A DNA stretch of 64,000 nucleotides, taken from NCBI GenBank assembly GCA_034670405.1, contig JAXDDX010000045.1, positions 1,587,001 to 1,651,000 of the forward strand, in the 5' to 3' direction. The position numbers were made by a program, and so were the translations under genes. Origin of the DNA: Hoplostethus atlanticus (Eukaryota; Chordata; Actinopteri; Trachichthyiformes; Trachichthyidae). Numbering within the stretch: position 1 is the stretch's first letter; each line of letters starts with the position of its first letter. Below the pieces are notes generated by a model that worked only from the letters and a program-made list of their open reading frames with translations, ran no database searches and had not been told where the DNA came from. Below, one piece after another: positions 11,734 to 25,892 of this stretch.

Positions 11734-14467
11734 ATGTGCACTCTACTTCAAAGAACAGGCTCATTGATTCAAAATGAAAGTGGAGGTTTGAGCTTTCAGC
11801 CGTGAGTGTTTGTGTGTGTGAGATAAAAATAATGATTTTGTTGAGATGTTGTTTGTCTGTGTGGATGCACAACTCGGTAGTCCGGAGGTCAGAGAGCGGC
11901 TTGTGGCAGAAATCTGAGAAAAATCTATTATGATATTCTCTGAGAACAACTAGTCTTCGCCTGTTTGACCTCGTGGCGCCTGCATCTCTCTCCATCTTCC
12001 TTTTGATCACCTTGGAAAGGCGACTCCGATGTTCTGGCTTGGAGACGTTAGCTCGCTAGCCTTCCTCCGAGGGTTAATCTGGTTCTTTTTCCTTGGATTT
12101 TCTGTTGATGGAGTTTGAGTTTCTGTAGGTGGTGCTCTTTTCTTTGTCTGTTCAGGCACGGTGGCTATCGCTGCTCATGCTAACTACCCAGTTCTTCTAT
12201 TAAAATGTAAAATGCATTACTTCCTGTCTCCAGAGGTTTTCTCCCACTGGCCTCAGAGCTAGGCGAGGTGATGTCATGCTGAAGTTGCATTTTGAATTTT
12301 TCTGTTGAAGATGCTCATAAAACACATTGTCACAGCTCATAGGGGCAAAACCAGGAAGTCTTAATTGAAAACAAGCCAATACTTTTTCATGATAAAGTTA
12401 CATAGTGGCTCTTTAAGAGCTGCTAAGTGGAAATCGTCGATATGATGCAGGTCGTACCTGCTAGTGACGTCGCCTCAGAGCCCTGAGAGTTACTATCAAC
12501 CCAAAATATCATTTAGGAAAACATTCAGACGTTGCCGTCCTTCTCTCCAGAATCATCTGAATCCAGTTTTACCCCCTTGGTCTCAGTTGGTCCCCCTTGC
12601 TTGTTGCATTCAAGTGCTATCACATATATCGTAAAAATGAATTTCCTAGAAATGATATTTCATGTGAGCAGCATTGAAAGTGGGAAAGAGATGTTGCTAT
12701 CTGAGTGACGCAATGCTGCCCTCATCCCTCCTCTCACTATCTTACCTCATACACCCTCCCCCCCTCCTATCTGTGCCAGTCTGAATCTTAATCTGGGTGG
12801 GGCGGGGGGGGGTAGGGGGCTGGCATTCACAATAAAGCTGTTAAGGGAATGTGTGTGTGTGTGTGTGTGTGGGGGTGGGTGGGGGTGCATGTGGGCAGAC
12901 GGAGGGCGTTGTTGTTCCCTCAGCCTGCTGCCCCTGATGCCAGCACCCCCCCCCCCCCCACTGATACCCTGACCTTTCTTCTATTATTAATAATATAATA
13001 ATAATGATAATAATAATAATGTTGGTGTTATTATTATTAATATATAAATGTGTGTGTGTGTGTGTGTGTGTGTCCATGAATTGGAGTTAATGACAAAACT
13101 TCAGGAAGACTAGATTCTGGTTTTCAGCTGTTTGTTGAACCTGCAGCGTTTTGGACAGGAATTCTTTCCGTCTCACTAACTAGCTGACCTTTACCTTGCT
13201 TGGTATTTTCCAAGCCAGCAGCATCAGAAAAACCTTTTAAATGAGTACTCCGACTTTTGGGGAAATTGGCTTGTTGGTCAACGTGTTAGCATCTGAGCAG
13301 GACAGAGAAATCCACCAGAGACACTAGAGATGGTTTTGATGGTTCAGAACACGGAAAAGGGAAGTTGACCAACGAGACGATTTCCCAAAAAGTCAGCATC
13401 GTCCTTTAAGAACCACGCTGGGATCTTTACTCTGACTAAATCATTATAGTTCAATAAAGAAATGCTAGCCTAACCAAAGAACCCTCCTTTTTCTGTGAGT
13501 AGGGGTTAGAGAGACTGTCCTGTAACTGAACGTCCACAGGTTTGATCCCTGCTGCAGCCAAAGCCTCCTGTTGAAGTGTCCTTGAGCAAGACGCTGAACC
13601 CCGACCTGTCACTCATTGAGTGTCTACACTCCTACAATATAAAATGTAAAAGTAGTGGATAGTGTGTGAAAAGCTCCTTGGGTCTCCCAGCAGTGGAAGC
13701 TCTTCAAGTGTTTCCTTGCTCTGAGCTATGCTTCCTTTCATCATCATTTCCTTGCATCCTAAAGCACACATTTCCTCACCTGCAGCTTCCCCACCAGCAA
13801 CCTGGAGTTGGTATCCAATAGAGTCTAGTACCAAAAGAGCTTAAACATTTGTTTGTGTCGCGTAGCTTTTATTTACAGTACACATCACATTTCCTGTAAG
13901 AGAGCCACGTGGCCTAAACGGCCTGGAGGAAATTCCTACCGACGAGGAATGGGAATGCTAACAACAGCAGTGGTAGTGATGGTTTTCTGTGTGCAGTGTG
14001 CGATTTGTTCAGGCAAGCTCACAGCAGATCACCTGCTGGTTCTTCTTCAGGAGATGCTGTCGGCCTCAAAACACTTTTCTTCATTTTACATTTCAGGCAT
14101 TTAGCTGATGCTCTTATCCTGGGCCACTCACAGTAGAATAAACTCCCATATCGCCAACGTTACAAGGAAGTCAAGGGTCAGAGGTCACAGTGCCCAGACA
14201 ATAGGTGAAATGGAAGTAATATTTCTGTGTCCCTAGTACTATTGTGTATAATGGAGGAGTTTATTTCTTTGTGTCTCTATGGTAGAAAGGCTTCATTTAC
14301 CTTCACAATCTTTTAAAAGTACCATCGGTGTTTTACCTTCCTGCTACAAATCATCTTGTGAGTGTCGGCGGCGAGTTTCTTACATGGTAAATATCTTATT
14401 TTGAAATGAAACTCTCACCCTGAAACATTCACCCTGTCCTTCTTGTAGGTCAGCCATGTTTTTAGCC

Positions 14468-14500
<33 letters not shown>

Positions 14501-17500
14501 TGTGTGTGTGTCAGCCTGCCATTGACATGCTAATAGCAGCCCTGACCCAGAAGCCTGTCTGACCTCATTCAGGCTCATTGTCCTGGTGGAAGATGCCTCC
14601 CATATGTGGACCCTGCAATTAACACCCAATTACCCCGGGGAATGTGGCCGGTAATGTACCTGGGTAACAACAACCATTACCGTGCACTCAAAGTGCCAGC
14701 TAGTTGAAGCAACACTAAGACAAGTAATTACATTGGCAGTGGAAAATAGCTTGAAACATGTGCAACATAACGAGGAGAGTGCCTTACTTTGAGCATTTGA
14801 GTCATTTTCCAATTTTGAGGCGTCTGTTTCAATAGGGAAGACGTGGCAGCTTGACCAACAGACGGCCGGGCTGAACAGAACCACATGTGAGCTGTGGGCC
14901 AGGGGTCACATGGTATACCCACAATGCAAACCAAGGACTTTGCCTCAAAATGAGAAACATGACTTTTTGACTTTTTTAAAAAGGGCTGTAAGTCAGAAAA
15001 TCTAGAGGATCCTTTCAGACAGGATCCTCTATATGTTAGTGATATTGAATGATGAATGGGTTAGTTTACAAAATGGATAACAGCATTTTTGGAAACTAAT
15101 TCTTTGTATATTAGTAACTGTGTTCTCAAGCTGCAGCTCCTTTCTTTTACATTTTTTAAAAGGAAGTCAGTAGTTTTGGACATAGATGGATGGGATTGAT
15201 TTGACATTTTCTTTGATTTAGGTTTGACGGGAACGTAACTCCTCCTACAGTAAGAAATGTATGACAGATCCATCGGGATGCTTACATTTACATTTTAGAC
15301 GTTGAGCTGTTGCTCTTCTCCAGAGACTGACAGTGACTCAACAGTACAACTTTAAAAAGCAGCATGGCGAGCTCCAAGCCTCTATTTGCTAAAATATGAC
15401 TGTCAATCTTAGAGTTGTTGGCAGTTAAACGTGAACTCTGACTGAAGAGAATAACTGTGAGCAGATGTTAACAAAAGCATATAAAGTTATTACACTTCCT
15501 GCATCAAGAAATATGGTCTCAGCCTCACATGCTGTCCAAATTGCTTTTACAATAAAAAGGTAAACAAAAATATGTAGACCCGGGGTATAGATCAATCTGA
15601 CACTAATATGGGCTGTAGATCTATTTGGTGCAGTTTCAGGGTCGCTGACACAGCAATAAATAAACCAGTCCTCTGTGAGGGATAACTAGTTTGTTTTCTT
15701 GGCTGGGTTTCCATACGGTATTTCTTCCATCCATCATCTCACAGGTCTTTGAGCAGCAGTTGTTAGCAGAATGCTGCAGGCTGTTGTTGCAAAGTCTGGG
15801 TGAACAAAAGTTGTAAGAGAGGGAGAAGATTTTGTGCTAATGCTAGCAAAGCCAAAGTGCAGCAGAACAGCTGGAGGTGGTTAGCTTGTTAGCTTGCTAG
15901 CGTTCCTCCCAGAGCAGCACACCTGTAACTGGTCAGCGTTTAATTGGAGAGAGAAAGGAGAAAGTCTGGACTGCATGATTCCCAACAGATTATAAGGTGA
16001 AGGGAAAGTTTAAAAATGGACGGGTTTGAAATATTGGCTGGTGGAAGCCACCAGAGAAATAATGGAGCGTGTTGGATCCTGTTATGTGTTTAAACTGTGT
16101 TTCTCCATTGGAAATTGAAAATGGAGAAACATAGTTTTCTCAAATGCCTCCCAAGAATAAAAATCCCACTACTGTGGATGATGAGTTCTTATCTATTAGT
16201 TAATGGAGCAACAGCAAGCATAATTTAGAGCTGTCTGAAAATGAAGCAAGGTCTTACAAATTCTTGGTACAGCCGATCCTAGATTCACGCCCAAAAAAGC
16301 ATTGATGAATTTATCAAGGAAGCAAGCGGTTAAGGAGTCGACAATATTCTCAGTCTACAATATTCTCAGAATGGGGCTAATGCCTTTTCTTAAGGCCTCT
16401 CCTATGAACAAGGTAAGAGCAGTGTGAGGTTTCTGGAGAAGTTGAGGAGAAATGAGGAACCAAGTCATGATGTTTCCCACCCAGCAGGACTGAAGACTGT
16501 GGATTAAAAGGCAGCTGGATTTTTTTTCTTCAAATCAACATGGTTAGAGAAATGGAGATCTTCATAAAGTGGAGATTATGAGTGGAATAGTCAACTGATG
16601 TTTGATGGTGGACAGTCAGCTCTGATTGATCCTCACCGTCTCCTCAACACCCAGTTTGGTCCTTGCATCTCAGTCAGTTGCTTTCTGTGTCCCCCATGAG
16701 TGCAAAGGCAATCAAACACTAGTGAACGTACGTACACAAGACCTTTATATCCTGAGGTTTGGTCTGCCCTGGATTGTGATTGGTTGAAGATATATGGATG
16801 TTTGTCTCATCTTCATTCCTACTCGGCAACATCTTCAGCCAGACCTTCCTCCTCTTCTGAAACAAAGTGAAATGAAGTGAGGCTATGCTGTACGTCTGGC
16901 TACTTGAGACTAGGAGAGGAGTAGTTAAAATGAATGCACTTCCAGTCACCAAAGACATGTTGGACTGAAAGTTACTAAAGATACCAAGTGTCTTTTCTTC
17001 TGCTGAGTCCTGATATTACCTAATGGCAATCATCAGTTTGACTGGCATGGCTAATATGAGCGATTCCTTTTTTGCCTCAGGAATTATCTTGAAGGTCTTT
17101 TTCCAAGAGTGCACTAGTTATGTAAAACACCAGGTCAGTTACATACAATGGTAGTCAACAGTATGATAGCCACAGTATCTGAACAGTCTCCACTCTCTTC
17201 TCGCCAGGGACGCTAAACCAGAATAACTGGGCCAAGAAGTTCCCGTCCTGCAGCAACGCCAAGCAGTCGCCCATCAACATCGAGGAGGATCTAGCCCAGG
17301 TGAAACTGCGGTACCAGAAGCTGAGGTTTGACGGCTGGGAGAGGCTGACGTCTGACAAGACTACCATCAAGAATGATGGGAAGACAGGTAAGGAGGGGGT
17401 TGGTCACCTGTTACTACTAAGATGTAACAGTGCTTAGTGTATTCAAGGGCTTAAGAGCTTCATCTGGGGATGATATCTATCCGGTCTTCCATCATTCCAA

Positions 17501-19099
17501 CTAGTCACTTCCTTCCTTCCGTCCATCCTTCTTTCATGTCCTTCCTTCCTTCCTTCCTTCCTTCCTTCCTTCTCTTCCCCTCCCTGCCCCCTCCCTTCCT
17601 TTCCTTCCTTCTGTCCCAAAGTGTTAACTTACTATTATTGTACTGACAGTTTGGCCCAGATAGATGAAGGATAAGGTCTGTTCTCATAGAGTGGCATTCT
17701 ATTGTAAAGGATATAGTTACCAGCTTCTAGTTTGAGAGGATTGAGGGTCTTTTATATATTTGCTTTCTCTAAGTGGCATGAAACACAATAGTCTACAGTG
17801 TGCATTCAAGGTAATTGTAAAGTGAAATTTTAGACAAGAGGGAGTCGACTCAGAAAGGCAGGTCCAGTGCTTCTTAGCACTTCTTTCTTAGTGCTTCTTT
17901 CTCTGCAAAAAACATGTAAAACAAAACACTGTTGTATTTGTTGTTTGGCAGCCAACAGCACCAGAGGTAGTTCTTTATTGAGTTGTTTAGTGGACAATCT
18001 GAACAGGAATTAGGTCGACAGTACCTACACTGTTTCTATCTACACACACATAAGACCAATGTGGGTTAAAGGCACAGACTATCAACCACAAAGGCACTTT
18101 ATAGTGCACTCTGAGTAGCAGGAGAACAGATAGAAGATTTCCCTTCTACAAAGAGGTTTTTGCTGGAACATCAGGATCAGTTCATGCCTTTTGAAATAGT
18201 GCAAACAGACATTGAAACTACTGAAACGTCCCCAGACTCAGGAACTTCAGGAACATCTGAAGTGGAGGCTTTGGGACAGGACACTGTAAACTGTGTAAAC
18301 AGTTGGCCAATGTTATGACACAAGTTATCTACAAAAGCAGATGTGCATATACAAAATGCAGCCATAAAAACAAAAGAACCAAAGTTACCAAAATAGAAGT
18401 ATACAGTAATTATCCCTGACTTTGACAAATAGTCTGTCTAGTATGTGTACTACCTATTGTACAAGTATGTGCTCCGTCTCTATCAGCTCTGTCTCTTTCT
18501 CTGCAAGTATAATCTTATATTTGTTGCTAATTGTAGTGCCTGTATGTTTGATACTACATGCCTGTAAATGGCTGCTGAACAACGAAATGAGATCCACCAT
18601 TTGAAGATGGTGGAAAGATGAAGTTGAACTTACTGTCATTTTTAATGTCACATGTTGAAAATACAACAAATTCATTTCACTGGACTCATTAGGTGTTGTA
18701 GCGTAGTTACGGCATCAGGTATGTGTCTGTTTGTGTCTGTCCTCTCAGTGGCGGTGAATGTAGACGGAGAGTTCTACATCAGCGGAGGGGGTCTCAGGTC
18801 AAAGTTCAAGGTGGGGCGCATCACCTTCCACTGGGGGCGCTGCAACGCCTCCTCAGAGGGCTCCGAACACAGCCTGGACGGGGTCAAATACCCCCTGGAG
18901 GTAATCTGGAAACCTGACTGTATATACTATTGGTCTAAAACAGCGGTTCTCACTCTGGTCCTCAAGTACCACCGCCCTGCTGGTTTTCTGTCCTACCAGG
19001 TAGTTAATTGCATTCACCTTGAATCCCAGGTAAACCAGTTCCTGATTAGACGGCTAGAGGGAAAACCAGCAGGACCAGGATTGAGAACCACTAGTCTAA

Positions 19100-19133
<34 letters not shown>

Positions 19134-22100
19134 GGTAAGTAAGTATTAACACGTTCGTATGCATCAGCAGAGTTCAGCCGTATTTCTGTATTTCTATATT
19201 TCTATATTTCTGTTTTTCTATTAGCAAATCATTGCTAATATTTGTTTAAATCAACCTGATTCTGTTTTCTCTCCAGATGCAGATCTACTGTTACGAGTCG
19301 CCTCAGTTTGACTCCTTGGACCAAGCCATCAAGGAGAGAGGCAGGATCACAGCACTTGCCGTGCTGTTTGAGGTGTGTGTGTGTGTGTGTGTGTGCGTGT
19401 GTGTGTGTGTGTTTGTACACTGATAACAGATTAATTCAGGAGGCCATCCTTGTAACATCCAAAAGTTCAAAAGCGTAGTGATGTGAGCGTCCTAACGATA
19501 TGACCTTTAGGGGGAGTTTGAGGTAGGCCAAGGTCAGATCAAGGTTAAATTAACGGTCCATGTTAGACGTGTATTGGTAAAGGTTTGGTTTAGGGCTAAA
19601 GGAATGAATGGAAGTAAATGTAATGTCATCACCAGTATAGTAATGCTGTGTGTGTGCGTGTTTGACTGTTGTATTCATATTCCGGAGCAGGATAAAGACC
19701 CAGCTCTAAGTGGTTTCCTGTGAGATGCCAGGGTTCATAGTAAACACTGATGCATACCTGCTGTTTTTCCTGCTCGTCGGTGCGCTTCGTCACGTTGCCT
19801 CTGGCTGCGTTAGCGTGTTCAAGCCAGCAGAGGCCATGTTGGAACGAACCGCAGCAGAGAGCATCTGAGCCGCAGGCTGTCTGCGTTGGGCTGCAGACAA
19901 ACGCTGGGAAATTTAGTTTGCGGCGGTTTGTGGGTTTTTCTTCTCTACTCGTCTTTGCCAGTTAACTCTGGCATCGATCGGTGGTTGCTTTGCTTTCCAA
20001 AAAACATATTCAGCTGACTGGTGAATCCCTCTGAGCCAATTGGATGTAAACGTTTGTGTCCTGTCCTGCAGGAGAGGATGCCATAGGTAGATTTGTCTGT
20101 AGTGTGTGTGAACCTTTAATTATACAGCCCAGCAAATATTTAGACGTTGAGTAGGCGTTGAGTAGGCGTTGAGTAGACGTTGAGTAGATGTTTATACAAC
20201 GTTGAAAACCCTGTAAATACTCAGCAAAATGAAAGTTGAGCAACAGCAGAATAAGCTCCAATTCCTACATCACCAATATTACAAGCGACCAAAGCGAGCG
20301 AAGGGCAGGGCTTTAGTGACATCACTGGATCACTGTGACCAATCGGATCATGGAGGCTACAAAAAGAAACAGAATAAGAGCCGAGGAGAGAAAGAGGAGA
20401 TTTGAAGAGCAAATTACAAATGAAATTCCTGAATGAAATGAAAGCAGATTTATTTTTCCATCCAATAAATCCACCTACTTCAACTTGTTTCTGTGTTCGT
20501 TGTGTTGAAGAGATCAGATCCGCCCTGCTGCCCTCCTCAAAGCCCCGGGGGGCAGGATGGGGGAACTGATTACCCCCCATAGCACAGATTAGAGAGGAGG
20601 CAGACATGGAAGACAGAGCTGGAATAATGTTGGAGTAATGTTATGGCACCAGGCCAAGTGGTTACAGAGATAGTCCCGTAACCAAAAGGTCACAGGTTTG
20701 ATCCCACAGTGTGTCCGGTCCAATTAAAGTCAGTAATTCACAGGTTTTAATTGCAACCATGATGCGCTCCAGTGGTCCAGTTCATAACAAACATGGACGC
20801 AAGACAATGTTAGCTAGCTAGTTAGCACGTTAGCAGCTGTTAGCGCAACTTTACATTTCAAATTTGTGTTTCAACATTTACCACTCAGCTGTGATAGATT
20901 TAAGGTCACGTGATGCTTCAGTGTGTTTGGAGGATTCTAAACATGTTAGTGATGCTGTGTAGCGTCGACAGAGTAGCCGCCATGTTGACGTGGGTCACTC
21001 TCCAGGAATATGATCAGAACTTGTTTCATTCATTCATCACATCAGACGGTTTTCAAGTGGAAACCAGACTGGAAAACAACATTGAACAAACCAGGAAGCA
21101 AAAACTGTTTCAGGAAACACTCTGACGTGAAATGTTACCCAGTGGGAATACACCTGGAGTAGAACTGACCACTTCTATCTAGACGCAGTGTGAGTTTATA
21201 TGAACTCTGTCTGTTTGGAGCTCTGCAGTATACAGTCAGCCCTTTGATTTACCGTCAACAGTGTTTGATTGCGTAGACGGAACTGTTAGAGACGGCTGTC
21301 AAACCGGTTCAGGCCTTAAACAGCCTGAAGGTTTGGATCCGATATCAAAGACCGGAGAGTTTCTCTGTGTATCCTGCTGATTACGTCCTGTGTTTTATTA
21401 TGTCATCCCACCCCGAATGGGAGGGGGGGCACTGGTTGGTTTGATACCAGCTTGTTTCATACATTATTTTACTGCTTGTCTTCTATACATTGTTGTCTGT
21501 TGTTGGTCTGGGTCACATCTCCCCTGAAAAAGAGGCTCTTAATCTCAGTGGGAGGAGGGTAAAGAAATGCTTAATAATAATATTAATAATATGAATTTGG
21601 GACCTGGACTGCATTTTCATTATTAAGACCTTTGGTAGATTGGTAGATTTCTGTGTTACATATTTATCTTTTTAATGTCTATTCTGGTAGATGGCTGCTG
21701 ATGTAACAAGAGAGATTCAATATGAGGTGTCATGATAACAACCCTTCTGTGTATCAGTCTATACTGGATAACTGGTATCTCGATATCTCTCTTCACAGAC
21801 GAGCATCGAAGACAACGAGAACTACGTCGCCGTCATGGACGCCATCAACAGTGTGAGCAGATACGGTATGTTGGCCACGCCCACCATGTTGGCCACACCC
21901 ACCACACCCACAAGACAGACAGACAGACAGCCAGCTTACATATTCAATGTTGTGAATGGTGTTCTTTAAATACTTCTTCTGCTTTTTCTTCTACTTCTGC
22001 TGCTGCTTCTCCCATTTCCTCCTCCTCCTCCTCTTCTCCTTACTCCTCTTCTGCTTCTTGCTACTTCTCCTGCTGCCTCTGCTTCTAGTCCTTCTTCTGT

Positions 22101-25100
22101 TGCTTCCTCAGCAGAATAAGCCTGATATGAAGTAGAAGAAGAAAGATCTTCATATATTCTGCTTCTTCTTCTGCTGCTGCTGCAACTTCTTCTTCCTCCT
22201 CTTCCTCATCTCACTCCTCCTCTTCTTCTTCTGTTTCTTCCTCTTCTTCCTCTTTTTCTGCATCCAACACTTCCTCCACTGCTTCTTCTTCTTGCTCTGT
22301 TGTCCATATTGACGTGGTCTGCTGTGTTGTCCAGGTAAGAGCGGCAAGGTGGCGTCCTTCACCCTGCAGGGTCTCCTGCCGAACTCCACAGAGAAATATT
22401 TTGTCTACAACGGCTCTCTGACCACGCCGCCCTGCACCGAGACCGTGGAGTGGATCGTCTTCAAGAACACAGCAACCATGTCTGACACGCAGGTGTGTGT
22501 GTGTGTGTGTGTGTGTGTCCTTTAGGAGTGCGTTGGGCTGAAGGCAGGAAAGAAATTAACTTTTATTTTCCAGAGGACATTCTTTAACCCTGTGATCTGT
22601 TTTTTGGGGGCATTTTGGTTCTTTTTCGGGGGAATTCTTATTAAAATATGAAATAATACAACTGCATTGTATATTGGAAAATAAACTCTCAGTTTGTAGC
22701 ACTGAGATTGCACTTGTTCCCCACTGCTGGGAACTGGCGGCAGGCCTCCCAGTCCATCTTCAGCCTCCATGTTGGTAGTTTTAGTTTTAGTGGTTTTGTT
22801 CTGGTCGGTATTTTCTCCTCCTGCTCCAGGCTGTGTACTCGCTGGTTTTCTGATGCTCCATTTTTCTCTCCCAGAATGCACTGGGAAGCATCGCACGGCC
22901 ATCAGCTCCCACAAGTCACCTGCGGTGTCCTACGGGGGACAGCAGTAGTGACCAGGGTGAAAAGTGAAACAGTGTTCTCTGAATTATATTTTTAACATTG
23001 TGGACATTTTGTGATGTTTTTGCAGCGCGGCACTGTGGGAACCTTTCTGTTGACGCGTCTTTAGATTGAGGACTTCTTTGTGTGGCGTGCACATGTGTGT
23101 GTGCTTGTGTGACCATGTGTTTCAGCTCATACACCATAAAGGCTTTTGTGAGCCAATATTTGTTTGATTTAATGACTGCTTGTGTATAGCTGTCAATCAC
23201 AAGTGACCTGAGGGCAGACACACACACACAGACATAGACACACACACACACACACACACAGATACACACACATACACACAGATACACAGAAGAGAGGCGG
23301 CCTGTTGACAGCCTCGCCCGTCCATTCTCTGGTATGATAATTCCTCCTTTCAGCTCTTTAAAAACATCTTCAGGCACTTTAGTAATTGTGTCCGTCTGTC
23401 TCGTCTTATTAAACACTGCTATTATTAGTTCAGTGTTTAATTAAATAATATTGAATAATATTGAATAATATTGAATAATATTAAATAGTATTAACTCATT
23501 AAATAATATTAAATAATGTTTAATAATATTAAATAATATGACATACAATTTTACTTCAGACATCAGCTGATTGATTGTTTATTTTGCTCCTTTTTTTTGC
23601 AGCCCTTTGTAACTTTGTTTCAAAAGGTTTATTATGGTTGTTATTAATCAGGAGTGATTGACACGTTATTGATTTATATATTTATATTTATATATTTAGT
23701 CTGATGTGCATAACGTTACCTGTCGCCCAGGACGTGTCCCGACTGGTCGACATTCCAGTTCATTCATGCTGCCAAGACGTAATTGTTTAAAGTCACGACT
23801 TAACAACCACAAACGGACCCATTAGGCTTCGCCCCCTGGTCCCGCTGCAGCCCCGTGTTGACTGGGTGAGTCAGGTGGTTAGGGTTGCGTAACGAGGCAG
23901 GAATGACTCACCTGTCCTGGGACGGCAGGCTGCAGGTTGTGGACGCAGGCTCTTGGTTCGAATCCCTGGACCGGTAGGGAAAACCTGGTGGAGAAAATAT
24001 TGGCAGGAATTTTATTTAATTTTTCAAATGCATGTATCCTTCATGGGTTTGATATTCAACAAGCTTTGACGCTGCATTTACACGGTTTTCAATATCGGTG
24101 CAGGCCCACATCAACATCTAGTCAACGTCCAAATGTGACCGGTAGTTTGCTGCAGGGCTTTTACACCAAGCCTAAATGTTTGGCGCTGAGTGCCAGGTGG
24201 AGCGGCTTTACAGTAAGTCTCACTGTAATCACTCATCTAGGGGTTGAGCCCCTAATCTCTCAATCCTCCACCTCGCGTGGAGAACCGAGACAGTCTGAAC
24301 TTCCTTATTAGGCTGCAGATCCACCAGAGCTGCTTTTTCATGATCGTGTCTTCAAGATCTAATTTTAGATAATAGGAAGTATGACTAACAACAACACTGA
24401 TTACAAGCCCAATAAACAAACATACAAGAAGCATTCAGATGAAATAATACAAAGAGTGGCATGCTGGATGACCAGGGAGGGAGAACTGGAATTATTAGCT
24501 AAATTATTATTATTTTCTCTCATAGTGTTTTAATTATGAATCCCAGAAATGTCGCTGAAACAACACGACCGATATCTGAGGTCAGAACAATCCGTCTCCC
24601 TGCGGTTGCTGTCAGTGTGGAGTTTCATTGATACCGACTGTTATTTACTTATTTTTTAAAGATTATTTTGGGGCATTTTTGCCTTTATTTAATAGTTGAC
24701 AGTAGAGTGAGACAGGGAAGATTGACAGGGAGAATGACAAATAACAACATTCCCAGGACGTCGCGGTTACACATCACGTGGTTCGCACCGACCAGCCTCC
24801 AGGACGCCCAGTGGCAGCTTCGTGGTGCACCTTCTGCCGCTGTTGGGAACCGGAGAGGCTATTAGAAATGTAGTTGTTGGTAAGAGGCTGGTGCTGATCG
24901 TGTCTTGCTGTGTGTCCTGTCCAGCTGGAGATGTTCTGCGAGGTGATGACCATGCAGCAGGCCGGCTACGTCATGCTGATGGACTACCTGCAGAACAACT
25001 ACAGGGAGCAGCAGGAGCAGTTCATGGGGCCAGGTCTTCTCCTCCTACACTGGCACCGAGGAGGTCCTCACACCCAGTACGTACAAGAGCCTCATTTTAT

Positions 25101-25861
25101 CCTGTTTATTAGTCTGTCATCCACCAAAAGGCTCTTTTGTGTCTCCAACTCAAAACGCAGCAGCGAGGATCTGAACTGACTAAATCACATCACTCTAGTT
25201 CTGGCATCTCCTCTGGTTACCTGTTAGAGTTGATTTTAAGATTTGGTAAGGTCTGGCTCCTAGATTGTAAACCTTTCTAACCCCTGATCAGATCCTCAGG
25301 ATTTACAAAATCTGGGTTTAAAACTAAAGATGACCAGGCTTTTGGATGTGGATCACCTGAGAGGCTGGCAGAGTCACTAGCATCGTTTAAATCACGTCTT
25401 GAAACTTCACTTCCTGTTTGATGTCTTTATACTACCGATTGTTTCTCCATTCTTACCCTTCTATCTTTTGGTGCCTTCTTGTTTTTACTTGTTCACTTTA
25501 CATTATTAGTTTGTTTTATTTGATTGTAAACTGTTTGGAAAAAGTGCTAACCAAATAAAATGTATCATGAGTATTAGTATTAGTATTAGTATTAGTATTA
25601 TCATGCGTTACTCTTCAGTACAGCCTCTATGTGAACCTGCTTGCTAGTGCTAACACTGAGAGAGAAGTGCATCATGGGTGACAGAAGGACCAGAGTAGGA
25701 CTACAGTGACCTGAGCAGCATTACAGGATGGGTCGATTTTACACTGCACACTGGTTGTATTCGATAGTGATCAAATGAGATTGAACCATGGTTTTTTGCA
25801 GCGCCGCTTTTCACTGGCGAGGCCAGAGCTGGCCAGAGCTGGTTAGTACTAGTGGTAGTAG

Positions 25862-25892
<31 letters not shown>

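Larger units (their letters stand above)
10898..17207. other. ptprz1 intron 2, no exon recognised
   Basis: About 6.3 kb. Holds GT microsatellites (11401-11447, 11691-11732, 12849-12871, 13049-13072, 14468-14511), a poly-C run near 12947-12959, AT-rich repeats (12980-13040), family B copy 2 (12085-12245) and a SINE copy (13490-13620). A piece near 14090-14220 (GGCATTTAGCTGATGCTCTT) recurs at 47427 and 51899. I see nothing coding in the rest. Confidence 0.75.

Noticed and set aside
22150-22389. Lys/Arg-rich - strand frame opposite exon 7
   Set aside because: Product of the CTTCTT-rich intron 6 read backwards; exon 7 on the + strand explains the conserved part.
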